DNA of 64,000 nt, taken from Crossaster papposus. Its lineage: Eukaryota; Echinodermata; Asteroidea; Velatida; Solasteridae. Position 1 is the first letter of the stretch. Every line of letters begins with the position of its first letter. This document shows, in pieces, positions 51,804 to 62,125 of this stretch. The notes under the pieces were generated by a model. It made no database searches, was not told the origin of the DNA, and worked only from the letters and a program-made list of their open reading frames with translations. Made by a program: the position numbers and the translations under genes. The stretch is from the NCBI GenBank assembly GCA_037893245.1, contig JBAIAA010000074.1, forward strand, positions 682,001-746,000. Reading direction: 5' to 3'.

Positions 51804-52144
51804 ATCCTAACTCCCTAGGGTGTGTGCAAAATCAAATTGATTTTGGAGGATTTGGGAGAATTTTGAAGGGTTACGGATATTAAGAATGCGTGAAGCGTAC
51901 GTGTCAGCGTAACACCACCCATATACATGTAGTTTAGTGAGGTTTAGGTCTGCACGTGTTTCATTATCACGCTAAAGCGAAAGGAAAGGCGGTGCGAATT
52001 TGACGTCACAAAGAATTTGCTGCGAACATTTGTCAGAGTTGAAATGTTGAAATGTGTTCAACTTTTGCGAAATCTCAGCAGGAAAACCTCCCTTGATGTC
52101 ACAAATTTGTGTTCGCATTCGCCTTTGCGTGTACTGTACATGTA
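51804..52144. other. Intron sequence, small repeat piece
   Basis: GGAGGATTTGGGAGAATTTTG near 51845 belongs to the 3955-4325 repeat. Otherwise nothing recognised. Confidence 0.35.
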
Positions 52145-52152
52145 CATGAATC

Positions 52153-52787
52153 CAGAGTTGTATGACTCGAGTCCAGGACTCGGACTCGAGTCCGTCTCGA
52201 CTCGGTGACTCGGACTTGACTCGAGTCACGTCGGCAAAAGTCTCGGACTCTGACTCGACTACCATGACTCGGACTTGACCTCGAGGACTCGTGACTCGAG
52301 TCACGTATTTTCACCAACAATACCTTTTTTATTTTTTGGTAAATATTAATAACAATTCCAATGATCCGATCGTCATGCACATTGGGGAATATTAACGTTT
52401 AGCACACAAAATAAGCAGTTACACTGATGTTGCAAGTAATAGTGTTTGTGATAACTGTGTTGCTATGGCCATGTAATGTACAATTAGAAAACATATCATT
52501 TTCATTGCTGGGAGGGAAAAAAAAAAAAAAAAAAAAAAAATCCCTACCTACCTACCCTATTTTTTTGGGCCCGTTACGCCAACATAATTTTTTTTTTGTA
52601 TGCCTAAGTGAACTGGTTGAAGTATTTTAACTATTTAATTATTTAAACTTAAGTGACTCGTGACTCGTGACTCGGACTCGAACCAAGTGACTCGTGACTC
52701 GGACTCGGACCAAGTGACTCGGGACTCGGACTCGGACCAAGTGACGCGGGACTCGGACTCGACATAGGTGACTCGACTACAACACTG
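52153..52787. repeat. hAT-like foldback with GACTCG minisatellite arms
   Basis: Ends CAGAGTTGTATGACTCGAG / GACTCGACTACAACACTG. Flanking octamers CATGAATC (52145-52152) and CATGTATC (52788-52795) match 7 of 8, as for hAT. Each arm is an array of GACTCG/GACTTG words (52163-52300; 52655-52775). AT-rich centre with an A26 run. Non-coding. Confidence 0.8.
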
Positions 52788-53332
52788 CATGTATCTCACA
52801 TCACTGATGCACGCAATTTACAAGCAATGATTTCTTAGAAGTTGAGTCTGAAAATTGATTAATTAAACTTATACACAGTTCTGTGGTAACAAGTCTGCTG
52901 CATACATACATACATACATGTACATGTACCTGGTACATGTACATGTAGAGTTGATGCTGGGAGAGTTGATGCATGAGCATAGTGTTGTACCAGTATGTGT
53001 TGATCAGGTGACCCAGCTGATGACTTGCATGCAATTACAGGACTCACCATGCACTAGACCAGTATATGTAATTGTAGATTCCTTCCTTTACACTTAACCA
53101 GGGATTATCCTGACCCCTGTAATGCATAGAGCCCTGGCTTGTAAGACTCCTGGATGGCGCAATATTATTGGACTGAACTCTCCCTGAACTGCCTATTGTA
53201 AGTTTTAAAGACAACAAAATGGCTTCTATCCAAAGTTTACAAAGTTTCTTCATATTAAAGGGACAGTACACCTTTTGCAACTATCAAAAAAGTGACCAAC
53301 CAAATTATTGTTCAAAAGGTTACTCGAGTTAA
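52788..53332. other. Intron sequence, nothing recognised
   Basis: Contains (CATA)n/ACATGTAC tract (52902-52946) and a fragment resembling TTAA-A/C ends (AAAGGGACAGTACACC at 53259). Confidence 0.35.
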
Positions 53333-53710
53333 AGGTAGTATACACCATTGGTAATTGCTTGAATTATCATGAATGGGTAGATTTGGGGGGTTGTATTTCA
53401 TAGTAAATATCGTTTAACTGACTTTTCCGAAGTTTTACAATCGTGGATGCCGAGAAAAGCACGAAAAACAGCGTTTGTTTTCAACCGGGGTCGAACAGTT
53501 ATTCTTATGTTATCTTTGTTTTTTCGCTCTCGTCGGACGGCGAGAGCGATTTTTTTTTAGAAAATTCATTTTTTTGGAATAATTACAGGATATCTAGCGC
53601 AATCCTTTTGCTGAATGCCTAGAATCATTATTTACTTTCAATTGAGTAAGGTATTTATTAATAATTAAGTAGTAAATATTTTCGATATCTGCAAATGGTG
53701 TATACTACCT
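53333..53710 (+). repeat. TTAA-A foldback MITE with altered but paired hairpin
   Basis: TTAA (53329-53332) AGGTAGTATACACCATTGG ... GGTGTATACTACCT TTAA (53711-53714). The central hairpin is TCGCTCTCG / CGAGAGCGA instead of TCGCGATCG / CGATCGCGA: two base pairs replaced on both arms. Confidence 0.9.
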
Positions 53711-53714
53711 TTAA

Positions 53715-54922
53715 GATATTAGTGACTCTAAACTCTCTGTGAAAATATTTCTTCTGGCATGCTGTCATTTTGAAGAAATCCAGAAAACAATAAAAAGAAG
53801 CCCAAAAATGCATCTCAGAGACACATTTTTGGGATTTTCCATTCGGACATTCTAGTTGGGTCAAAATTGAAATCTACAGTTTCAGGTTCCGTTTAAAGAA
53901 ATGTTGATGTTGATGAATGCAGTAGAATATTATTTTGTGTGCATTGTTCTGTTGTATGGTATGGTACTACATTGTACAACAGAGCAAGGAAGTAATCAAT
54001 ATGTAAACATGTCATATCTCCAGAATGGGAGGAGCTATGGAGCTCTTTTGTATATTAAATGAAAGCTTATGCTGTGGGCTTTCTAACCATGTAGCTCGAT
54101 TACCCTTTTTGTGCAGTGGGTAACAAATACATGTACATGTATGTACAGTTTTCACTAACACAATGTACTGAATCAGGAATATTATCGACTACATCTTTTT
54201 GAATTGATTTGCCCTAAATTGTTGACATGTGTAATCAACCAGTGTTTTTTTTTTTCGTTTTTTTTTCTCCAATTACATGTAGGTATGTATACATGGTGCG
54301 AAATACGGTACCCTCTGGAGACATAAACACAATGTGTACAATGGAGACAAAACGTCTCCGGAGGGTAAATTTCTATAGATGAATACATGTAGGTCTCCAC
54401 TGGGAATTTCACGAATTAGATTTTTGGATTTTACTTAAATTACTCAAAAACTAGGATTAGGATGTGGGTTAGGGTTTGGGTTAGGGTATAATATAGGGTA
54501 TATTGGGTCGAAATTTCAACCCAGGAAAAAAATTATGGTTAAAATGGGAGCATTTTGAAAAACGTGCTCGACTTTCTAACCATTTTGTACACGAGAACAA
54601 AGCCATGTCTCCACAGTGATACAAAAATGCGAATGCATGTACCGGTACATGTAATATGACAGTTTGAATTGGCAGAAATATTTTGTAGACATTCCAGGAA
54701 TAGGGCCATTTAATAAATGTTCTTAGGCGATTCTTTGAATTTGCTTACAGAAAGTGAAAGTGTTACATGAACTTTGAACTTTAGTCAGATTGGAAACTCT
54801 TTCAGGGAAAGGGTTACTTGCCCATGATTTTATAGAAGGCCAGCATTTACAGATTTATTAACAAAAATATTTTCAATGGGTATTTGAAAGAATTCATCAA
54901 ATTCATGCATTCTGTACAAAAA
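53715..54922. other. Intron sequence, nothing recognised
   Basis: Holds an irregular GGGTTAGGGTTTGGGTTAGGG tract (54460-54487) and an inverted pair around TACCCTCTGGAGACATAA / CGTCTCCGGAGGGTA (54308-54368). No gene. Confidence 0.4.
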
Positions 54923-55713
54923 TGTGACCCACCATGGCAAAACCAGTCACATACTGTCCAAAATTTGACAATTGAAGTTTTTAGTATGAGGCAAATCTGC
55001 ACAAAATTCCTTTCAATGTGATGCATATTTCATTGAATTCGGATAAAAATTGACCGAGTTAGAGCAAATTGTAGATGCTCAATCACAAATACGCAGTTTT
55101 GAGAAAATCGCGATTAAAGTTTGTTGTTCATTTTCAGAGGTTTTACACTTAAAACTGCATAGCAACCATGGTCTAATTAGTCTAGAAGTACCATGTACCG
55201 TGTGGATAATTTCTAACCTACATTTTTGTGATCCTCAATGTGTCTAGTCAATAAATTTTTATGTTCCCAATATTAAATAATGTCCCATGGGGTTCCTTTG
55301 GCGGCCATTTTGGCGGCCATTTTGGCGGCCATTTTGGCGGCCATTTTGGCGGCCATTTTGGCGGCCATTTTGGCGGCCATTTTGGCGGCCATTTTGGCGG
55401 CCATTTTGGCGGCCATTTTGGCGGCCATTTTGGCGGCCATTTTGGCGGCCATTTTGGCGGCCATTTTGGCGGCCATTTTGGCGGCCATTTTGGCGGCCAT
55501 TTTGGCGGCCATTTTGGCGGCCATTTTGGCGGCCATTTTGGCAGCCATATTGATAAAATATGAAAATACTAAAATCTTGATAAAACACTTTGTTATTATT
55601 AGTTTTTTATGATAACTCAAAATCGACCAGATAGAGGTTTCTAACACATTTTTGCATTGTACTGTGTAATTAGGTCATGCGACATGCGACTGGTTTTGCC
55701 ATGGCGGGTCACA
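54923..55713. repeat. TGTGACC-type foldback carrying a 12-bp satellite
   Basis: Ends TGTGACCCACCATGGCAAAA / TTTTGCCATGGCGGGTCACA continuing CCAGTCACAT / ATGCGACTGG (30-bp termini). The 252-bp array at 55301-55552 lies inside. Confidence 0.8.
55301..55552. repeat. Satellite, 21 units of GCGGCCATTTTG
   Basis: Exactly 21 twelve-bp units, all identical except the last (GCAGCCATATTG). Stop-free in several frames (MAAK, FGGH, AILA, RPFW repeats), a consequence of the period. Each unit contains GGCCATTTTG, which fits the YY1 CCATNTT core. Confidence 0.95.
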
Positions 55714-55734
55714 AATGTGAAAATTTGCTAGAAG

Positions 55735-55925
55735 GGAAAGAATGTTGCAACTTGACGCTGCTTTTTCTTCATATGTCATCTCAATGAAGTTCAATCAGTG
55801 CAAAAATGTTGAAGAGACATAAATCTTGGACTTAGAAACATTTCCAATTTTGTTAGGAAAACCTTCTTGACTCTCCATATACTTTGTACACAACCGCTGA
55901 AGTAGCGTCAGGATACTACATTCTT
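55735..55925 (+). repeat. Dispersed repeat R2, plus copy
   Basis: Best readable copy: TCATCTCAATGAAGTTCAAT, ATGTTGAAGAGACATAAATC, CCAATTTTGTTAGGAAAA, TACTTTGTACACAACCG. Matches 14195-14390 in the same orientation. Confidence 0.65.
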
Positions 55926-56355
55926 TCCTCTATAAGTTTTCCTTTGTTATGGTCAGAAATTTTCTTGAACCTGGTAACTGAGAATAGATAATAAATATTT
56001 GTTTACCTGGGCAAAATATATCATAAAAGTTTTTACTTTTAGGTTTTGCTGGTTTTTTGTATATAAACTTGCCTAAAGTTGACCTTTGTTTTCTAGCAGT
56101 ACAACATTTCACTAAACTGCAGCATTGCTTCTGGTCCCAGAGCATGTAATGTAATTACTCCACCCATCCGCTTTTTTTCTCTCCCCAGTGCTGTTGTTTT
56201 TCTTGATTATTATCAACCTTTACACGTGACATTTTGTACAAGAGCGTTGAGTTTTATAACCAAAGTAAACCGTGAAGTGCATGCATATTTAGGCTCAAAC
56301 TACATCAGCACAAACTGTTTGGATGTTGATTTTTGGAAGGACCCGTCTTACTTAA

Positions 56356-56589
56356 CCAGTTCGCGCCGGGATTATTTTAACATCGCCGAGCCGACGGGCG
56401 GGATTATTTTTAACGAAACTCGATCCGAAGCGTGTTCAGGCCTATAGTGCTGGGTAGCACACCCACGCATTTCCGGCCTTGCGCGCTGCTGACATATATT
56501 TCCGAACTTGAACTTGGCGTATATATTCGTCATCCGTTTTGAATTTGGGGAAATTTTTGCGTTTATATTCGTCATCCGGCGCGAACTGG
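56356..56589. repeat. TTAA-B foldback MITE, copy 5
   Basis: TTAA (56352-56355) CCAGTTCGCGCCGG ... CCGGCGCGAACTGG TTAA (56590-56593). The second TTAA is also the left TTAA of the neighbouring TTAA-A copy. Confidence 0.95.
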
Positions 56590-56593
56590 TTAA

Positions 56594-56924
56594 AGGTAGG
56601 ATACACCATTTGCAGATCTTGAATTTTTTTACTACTGAAAAATATTAAGAAATATCTTGCTTGTTTGAAAGTAAATAATGACTCTAGGCATCCAGCAAAA
56701 GGATTACGCTAGATATTATATAATTGTTCCAAAAAATTGATTTTTTTTTTTTTAAATCCGATTGCCAAACGGCAATCGCGAAAAAACAAGAATAAGATAA
56801 GAATCTCTGCCTGACGCAAGTTGACATTTTTTTTTTTTTACTATTTACTATAAAATACAACCCCCTCCCCCCAAATCCACCCATTCATGATAATTCAAGC
56901 AATTATTAATGATGTATCCTACCT
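56594..56924 (-). repeat. TTAA-A foldback MITE abutting TTAA-B
   Basis: AGGTAGGATACACCATTTGC ... GATGTATCCTACCT, right flank TATAA (decayed TTAA). Hairpin CGATTGCC / GGCAATCG is perfect, with T-A in place of the usual C-G pair. Confidence 0.9.
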
Positions 56925-57263
56925 TATAAGTTAAAAAAAAATAATCATGCTTAAATGTTTTCATGGATTTTGATGAAACTTGGATGCAGTGACCCTTGGG
57001 TACGAAAACACAATTCTTTATTGGATTACTGAGGTCAAAGGTTATGTAGGGGTTATTAGAGGTCATTGCTCAAATGTTTTTACAAAATGTCACTTGGATG
57101 GAGTGATCCTTTAGGTGGGGGTTCATTCGAAAAAGGAGGTCTAAGGTCATTATGCGTCATTTAAGGTTGTCATTAAAAAAGGCACACAATTACAGAACAT
57201 ACATGTACAGGTATCGATCATTTGTTTGAATAAATATTGTGCTCAGTCGAAACCAACTTTTAT

Positions 57264-57574
57264 AGGTCGTATGTACTGTTGGTAACTGCTTGGAACGGGT
57301 GGATCTGGGGGTTGTACATGTATTTCATAGTTAATATTATTTAACTGACCTATTCAAAGTTATACAATCATGGATGCTGAGAAAAGAATTAAAAAAAACG
57401 GTGTTCGTTTTCAACCGGTGTCGGGCAATTGTTCTTGTTGTTTTTCGCGATCGCCGTTTTATAAAATTATTTTGCTGGATGCCCAGAATCATTATTTACT
57501 TTAAAATAAGTAAGATATATCTTTATAATTCGGTAGTAAACAATTTTGATATTTGCAAATGGTGTATCCTACCT
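57264..57574 (+). repeat. TTAA-A foldback MITE, copy
   Basis: AGGTCGTATGTACTGTTGG ... GGTGTATCCTACCT TTAA (57575-57578). The right hairpin arm and the following AGGATATC block are deleted. Confidence 0.8.
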
Positions 57575-57578
57575 TTAA

Positions 57579-58950
57579 CTGTATGTACATACGTACACTG
57601 TACATGTACACACAAATGTACGTACATCGTGTACATGGACGTACATGTATGGGAAGTTTCACTGTAACGCCTAGTTATTTGTTGTGATCAAAGTACAAGT
57701 GTGATGAAAAACAACACATGTACCGTATGTACCGTATGTTTGTAGTAAAAATGCTGTATAGTACTAACTTGGCCTTGGACATTGTTCAAACTTAGCTTGT
57801 TACATACCGTACAATGAAGTTGCATTAAAGCCTAGATGATGTGTACTATTGTTGACAGTGTCTAGTAGCATGTTGTATAATAATGAATTAAAGAGTTTAT
57901 CGTTTATCTGATTCTTAGAGGAATTATACAAGTACTGGTTTCTCAAAGGTGATAGATACCATGATAATGAATTCATTGCAATAGGCTCCGATCGTATGAT
58001 GTCAACGTACCAACGTTACCATTCAGTTTCCTAATGATTGGCCACAATAATGCAGTAGACAAGCATTTTGGTTAGCAACCACATTGCAAACTACTGAAAA
58101 GGTAAACAGTAGAGCGGTGTTCCCGTTAGACTTTTTCTTTCGCGGCAACTTACTGTGACATACTTTGGTGTAATCGTTCCCACTTAGGCATTTTATACCA
58201 CGTACTGTACATAACATTTCAATTGGCGTGCAAAACTGGCCGAATCTCACACATTGCAGGCGCCGTTTACAGAATTAGATTCTGTAGATGGATTATAATG
58301 GGAGTATGGAACTTGGATAGAGTGATCCTTAGGTCAAAGGTCATGTAGGGGTCATTTGAGGTTGTCATTTAAAGATCACAGAACATCTGGGGATCGACCT
58401 AAGGAAAAGGCGCCATTCGCGATCACTTGTTACATAAGAGTGCGTTGTATTGTGTGTCGCTGGGTCTATGTACGGTAGGTTACATGTATCTTCAACTCGG
58501 CACTGTTAATTGTCTTGGGCAGTCCCTGTATTATCAACTTGTACTGGAGGAGCAAACAGAGGAGTTTAAATGTCACTGCATAGTGAAAAGGAGAAATTTA
58601 AGTTGGGAAGTTCCTTTGAAGGCACTTATGGGGAAGGAAGGGGTGTACTGGGTTATTTCTGCTTTGTTGGGTCACACATCCGGCATTAATAGGTACAAGT
58701 ACATAGGAAGGGTCATTGCCTGTGGGCACCCAGAGCACACAGCACATGCTGGAGAGGGGCTTGTTAACACTTGTCAGAGCCTGATGGACACTCAGTGAAC
58801 AGAAACGTTGTGCACAAGACTTGACACTTTGTCTTTCGTCGTATAAGTGCAAAAGTGTGGTCTCCCTCTTCCTTTCGTTCTTACTTTAGAGGGGTTAATT
58901 CTTATGCACAGAAGCCTGAGTTGTATTTGAGTCCCTGCAACTGTGTAAGT
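57579..58950. other. Intron sequence with ACATGTAC tracts
   Basis: GTAC/ACATGTAC cluster at 57586-57650. A 123-codon plus frame at 58427-58798 has no recognisable domain and no splice support. Nothing else identified. Confidence 0.35.
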
Positions 58951-60199
58951 CCAGTCATAAAATGCAGTCACAAAGTCCAGTCACAAAGTCCAGTCACAAA
59001 GTCCAGTCACAAAGTCCAGTCACAAAGTCCAGTCACAAAGTCACGTCACAAAGTCACGTCACAAAGTCACGCCACAAAGTCACGCCACAAAGTCACGCCA
59101 CAAAGTCAAGTCACAAAGTCACGCCACAGAGTCACGCCACAGAGTCACGCCACAGAGTCACGCCACAGAGTCACGCCACAGAGTCAAGCCACAAAGTCAA
59201 GTCACAAAGTCACGCCTCAGAGTCACGCCTCAGAGTCACGCCACAGAGTCAAGTCACAAAGTCACGTCACAAAGTCACGTCACAAAGTCACGTCACAAAG
59301 TCAAGTCACAGAGTCAAGTCACAGAGTCACGCCACAGAGTCACGCCACAGAGTCACGCCACAGAGTCACGCCACACAGTCAAGTCACAGAGTCACGCCTC
59401 AGAGTCACGCCACAGAGTCACGCCACAGAGTCAAGTCACAGAGTCAAGTCACAGAGTCAAGTCACAGAGTCAAGTCACAGAGTCAAGCCACAGAGTCAAG
59501 CCACAGAGTCAAGCCACAGAGTCAAGCCACAGAGTCAAGCCACAGAGTCAAGCCACAGAGTCAAGCCACAGAGTCAAGCCACAGAGTCAAGTCACAGAGT
59601 CAAGTCACAGAGTCAAGTCACAGAGTCAAGTCACAGAGTCAAGTCACAGAGTCAAGTCACAGAGTCAAGTCACAGAGTCAAGTCACAGAGTCAAGTCACA
59701 GAGTCAAGTCACAGAGTCAAGTCACAGAGTCAAGTCACAGAGTCAAGTCACAGAGTCAAGCCACAGAGTCAAGCCACAGAGTCAAGCCACAGAGTCAAGC
59801 CACAAAGTCAAGCCACAAAGTCAAGCCACAAAGTCAAGCCACAAAGTCAAGCCACAAAGTCAAGCCACAAAGTCAAGCCACAAAGTCAAGCCACAAAGTC
59901 AAGCCACAAAGTCAAGCCACAAAGTCAAGCCACAAAGTCAAGCCACAAAGTCAAGCCACAAAGTCAAGCCACAAAGTCAAGCCACAAAGTCAAGCCACAA
60001 AGTCAAGCCACAAAGTCAAGCCACAAAGTCAAGCCACAAAGTCAAGCCACAAAGTCAAGCCACAAAGTCAAGCCACAAAGTCAAGCCACAAAGTCAAGCC
60101 ACAAAGTCAAGCCACAAAGTCAAGCCACAAAGTCAAGCCACAAAGTCAAGCCACAAAGTCAAGCCACAAAGTCAAGCCACAAAGTCAAGTCACAAAGTA
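58951..60199. repeat. Satellite, 13-bp unit AAGCCACAAAGTC
   Basis: About 95 units. Variants are in blocks: CAGTCACAAAGTC (to 59037), ACGTCACAAAGTC/ACGCCACAGAGTC mixtures (to 59430), AAGTCACAGAGTC and AAGCCACAGAGTC (to 59795), then some 30 near-identical AAGCCACAAAGTC units. Because 13 is not a multiple of 3 and the unit has no stop in any forward frame, a 467-codon frame of 13-residue repeats (QSQATKSSHKVKP) spans it. Confidence 0.95.
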
Positions 60200-61461
60200 A
60201 CTGGTTAAACAATGACAAAAGAATGCCTTTGTTAACAATTCATGTTAATAGCAAGTGACTTCACTCGAGACTGAAAGACTTGTGATGGACTTGCAGGGAC
60301 TTGCAGGGACTTGCAGGGACTCAAATAGAACTTAGAAGCTCATAATACACAATGCTTACAGATCCATTGACAACAGTTTGTACATAGAATCCATTACACT
60401 ACATACATGTAGCACCTGCTTGTGTGCAGGCTGTACAAGTGTGCAATGTAAAGCACTTCAGCCAAAATGCATGCATGTGCACTTCAAATGTAAGAATGCT
60501 TGAAGGCTAGGCATGTTGCAAGTTAGTGGGTGGAAGGGGGTTGGAATGGGAATGGGAATATAGTTTTGCGTTGGAGTTCCTTTTTACAAAGAATCATTTA
60601 AACTCTAACCTTTCTCGGTCCTCTTAAATCTCTTGGAGAATTAAGGCTGAATGGCAAAGAATGCCGGTTGATTTTGCAGGATGCCACTGTGTTGAATTTG
60701 TCAGCGAAACCCTGCATTGTTTATGCTCAGCCATGCATAATTTAAGCCTTGCATTATGCTGGACATCCCCCGCACTGCTGCTAAATGTCATCGGCACTGC
60801 CTCAACCCATATTACAGTGATACTAGGTGGAGACAATTTAAAGGATTGAGCTAATGGTCACCCCTCTACTGAACAAAACAAAATGTGAAAGGTTGAGGCT
60901 AAAACCGGTGTTTTTGGTTCATGTATCAGTACATTGTGGCCATTGGAGGCTTTTGCATGATTCAGACATGTGAAATTAACTCTTTTATGCTGATTTCCTC
61001 AGTTTTAATTGGTTTAGATTTGTTTGTTCTTCTTCAATTTCTTTCTTTTCATTGGTAGTTACTTGCCTGATGATTGAGGATTGATAAATGGGATGTGATC
61101 TTGGAAACCCTTCACATGGTAAAATTGTTGTTGTGCATCTTTTTGAATTGTATGCAGCGCATCTGAGCCGCGACGCTGATGTTTCTTTACAGATTTCTGT
61201 GAAAGAAACGCACGGCATTCTGGGTAGCGTACCATGACATTTCAATATTGTATGCAGCGGAATTGATGACAACAAAATATTTCACCATGTGAACGGTTTT
61301 CCCAGATCACATCAAGAATTATTAAGGCCTAACTTCTAGGTATTACTAATACTATTACCACAAAATACTACTCAATTCTCATCTAGACCAGTGTAGTGAG
61401 ATTACTGCATACTGCAGTTTACTCAAGTAGTATTTTGTAGATGGTTGACATTAGGATTTAA
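60200..61461. other. Intron sequence with GGAGGATT-type repeat
   Basis: About 60605-60960 is a copy of the 3955-4325 repeat (TGAATGGCAAAGAATGCCGG, TGGTCACCCCTCTACTGAAC). ACTTGCAGGG triplication at 60289-60319. Hairpin arms CCTTCACATGGTAAAAT / ATTTCACCATGTGAACGG (61110-61305) also present. No gene. Confidence 0.5.
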
Positions 61462-61830
61462 AGGTAGTATACACCATTGGTCATTGCTTGAATTATCATG
61501 AATGAGTAGATTTGGGGGGTTGTATTTTATAGTAAATATCGTTTAACTGAGCTGTCCGAAGTTTTACAATCATGGATGCCGAGAAAAGCACGGAAAACAG
61601 CGGGTTTTTTTTAATCGGCGTCGAGCAGTTATTCTTATGTTATCTTTGTTTTTTCGCGATCGCAAATTTTTCATTATAAAATTATATTTTTCGGAATAAT
61701 TACAGGATATCTTTAAACGCAATGCTTTTGCTGGATGCCTAGAATCAACATTTACTTTCAAATGAGTAAGATATTTCTTAATAATTCGGTAGTAAATATT
61801 TTTGATATCTGCAAATGGTGTATCCTACCT
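61462..61830 (+). repeat. TTAA-A foldback MITE, intact termini
   Basis: TTAA (61458-61461) AGGTAGTATACACCATTGG ... GGTGTATCCTACCT TTAA (61831-61834). Central hairpin reduced to TTCGCGATCGCAA. Confidence 0.9.
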
Positions 61831-61835
61831 TTAAT

Positions 61836-62121
61836 AGTAGGATACAACCATTTGCAGATATTGAACAATTTTACTACCGAACTATTACAAAATATCGTAC
61901 TTATTTGAAAGTAAATAATGATTGTACCGTAGGCATCCAGCAAAATGATTGCTTTAGATATCCTGTAATTATTCTGAAAAAATGAATTATCTTTTTTTTT
62001 TTCAGCATCTATATGTATGATTGTAAAACTTCAGACAGGTCAGTTAAAAGATATTTACTATAAAATACAACCCCCCATATCCACCCATTATTGATAATTG
62101 AAGCAATTACCAATTGTACCT
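61836..62121 (-). repeat. TTAA-A MITE, inverted neighbour
   Basis: Starts 1 bp after the TTAA of the preceding copy (TAGTAGGATACAACCATTTG) and ends CAATTGTACCT TTAA (62122-62125). Head-to-head with 61462-61830. Centre deleted. Confidence 0.8.
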
Positions 62122-62125
62122 TTAA

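Noticed and set aside
55259-55647. Repetitive frames (MAAK, FGGH, AILA, RPFW)
   Set aside because: Every frame of the 12-bp satellite is open; no evidence for coding.
58427-58798. 123-codon plus frame
   Set aside because: No recognisable domain, no acceptor or donor at plausible positions; overlaps an equally open minus frame.
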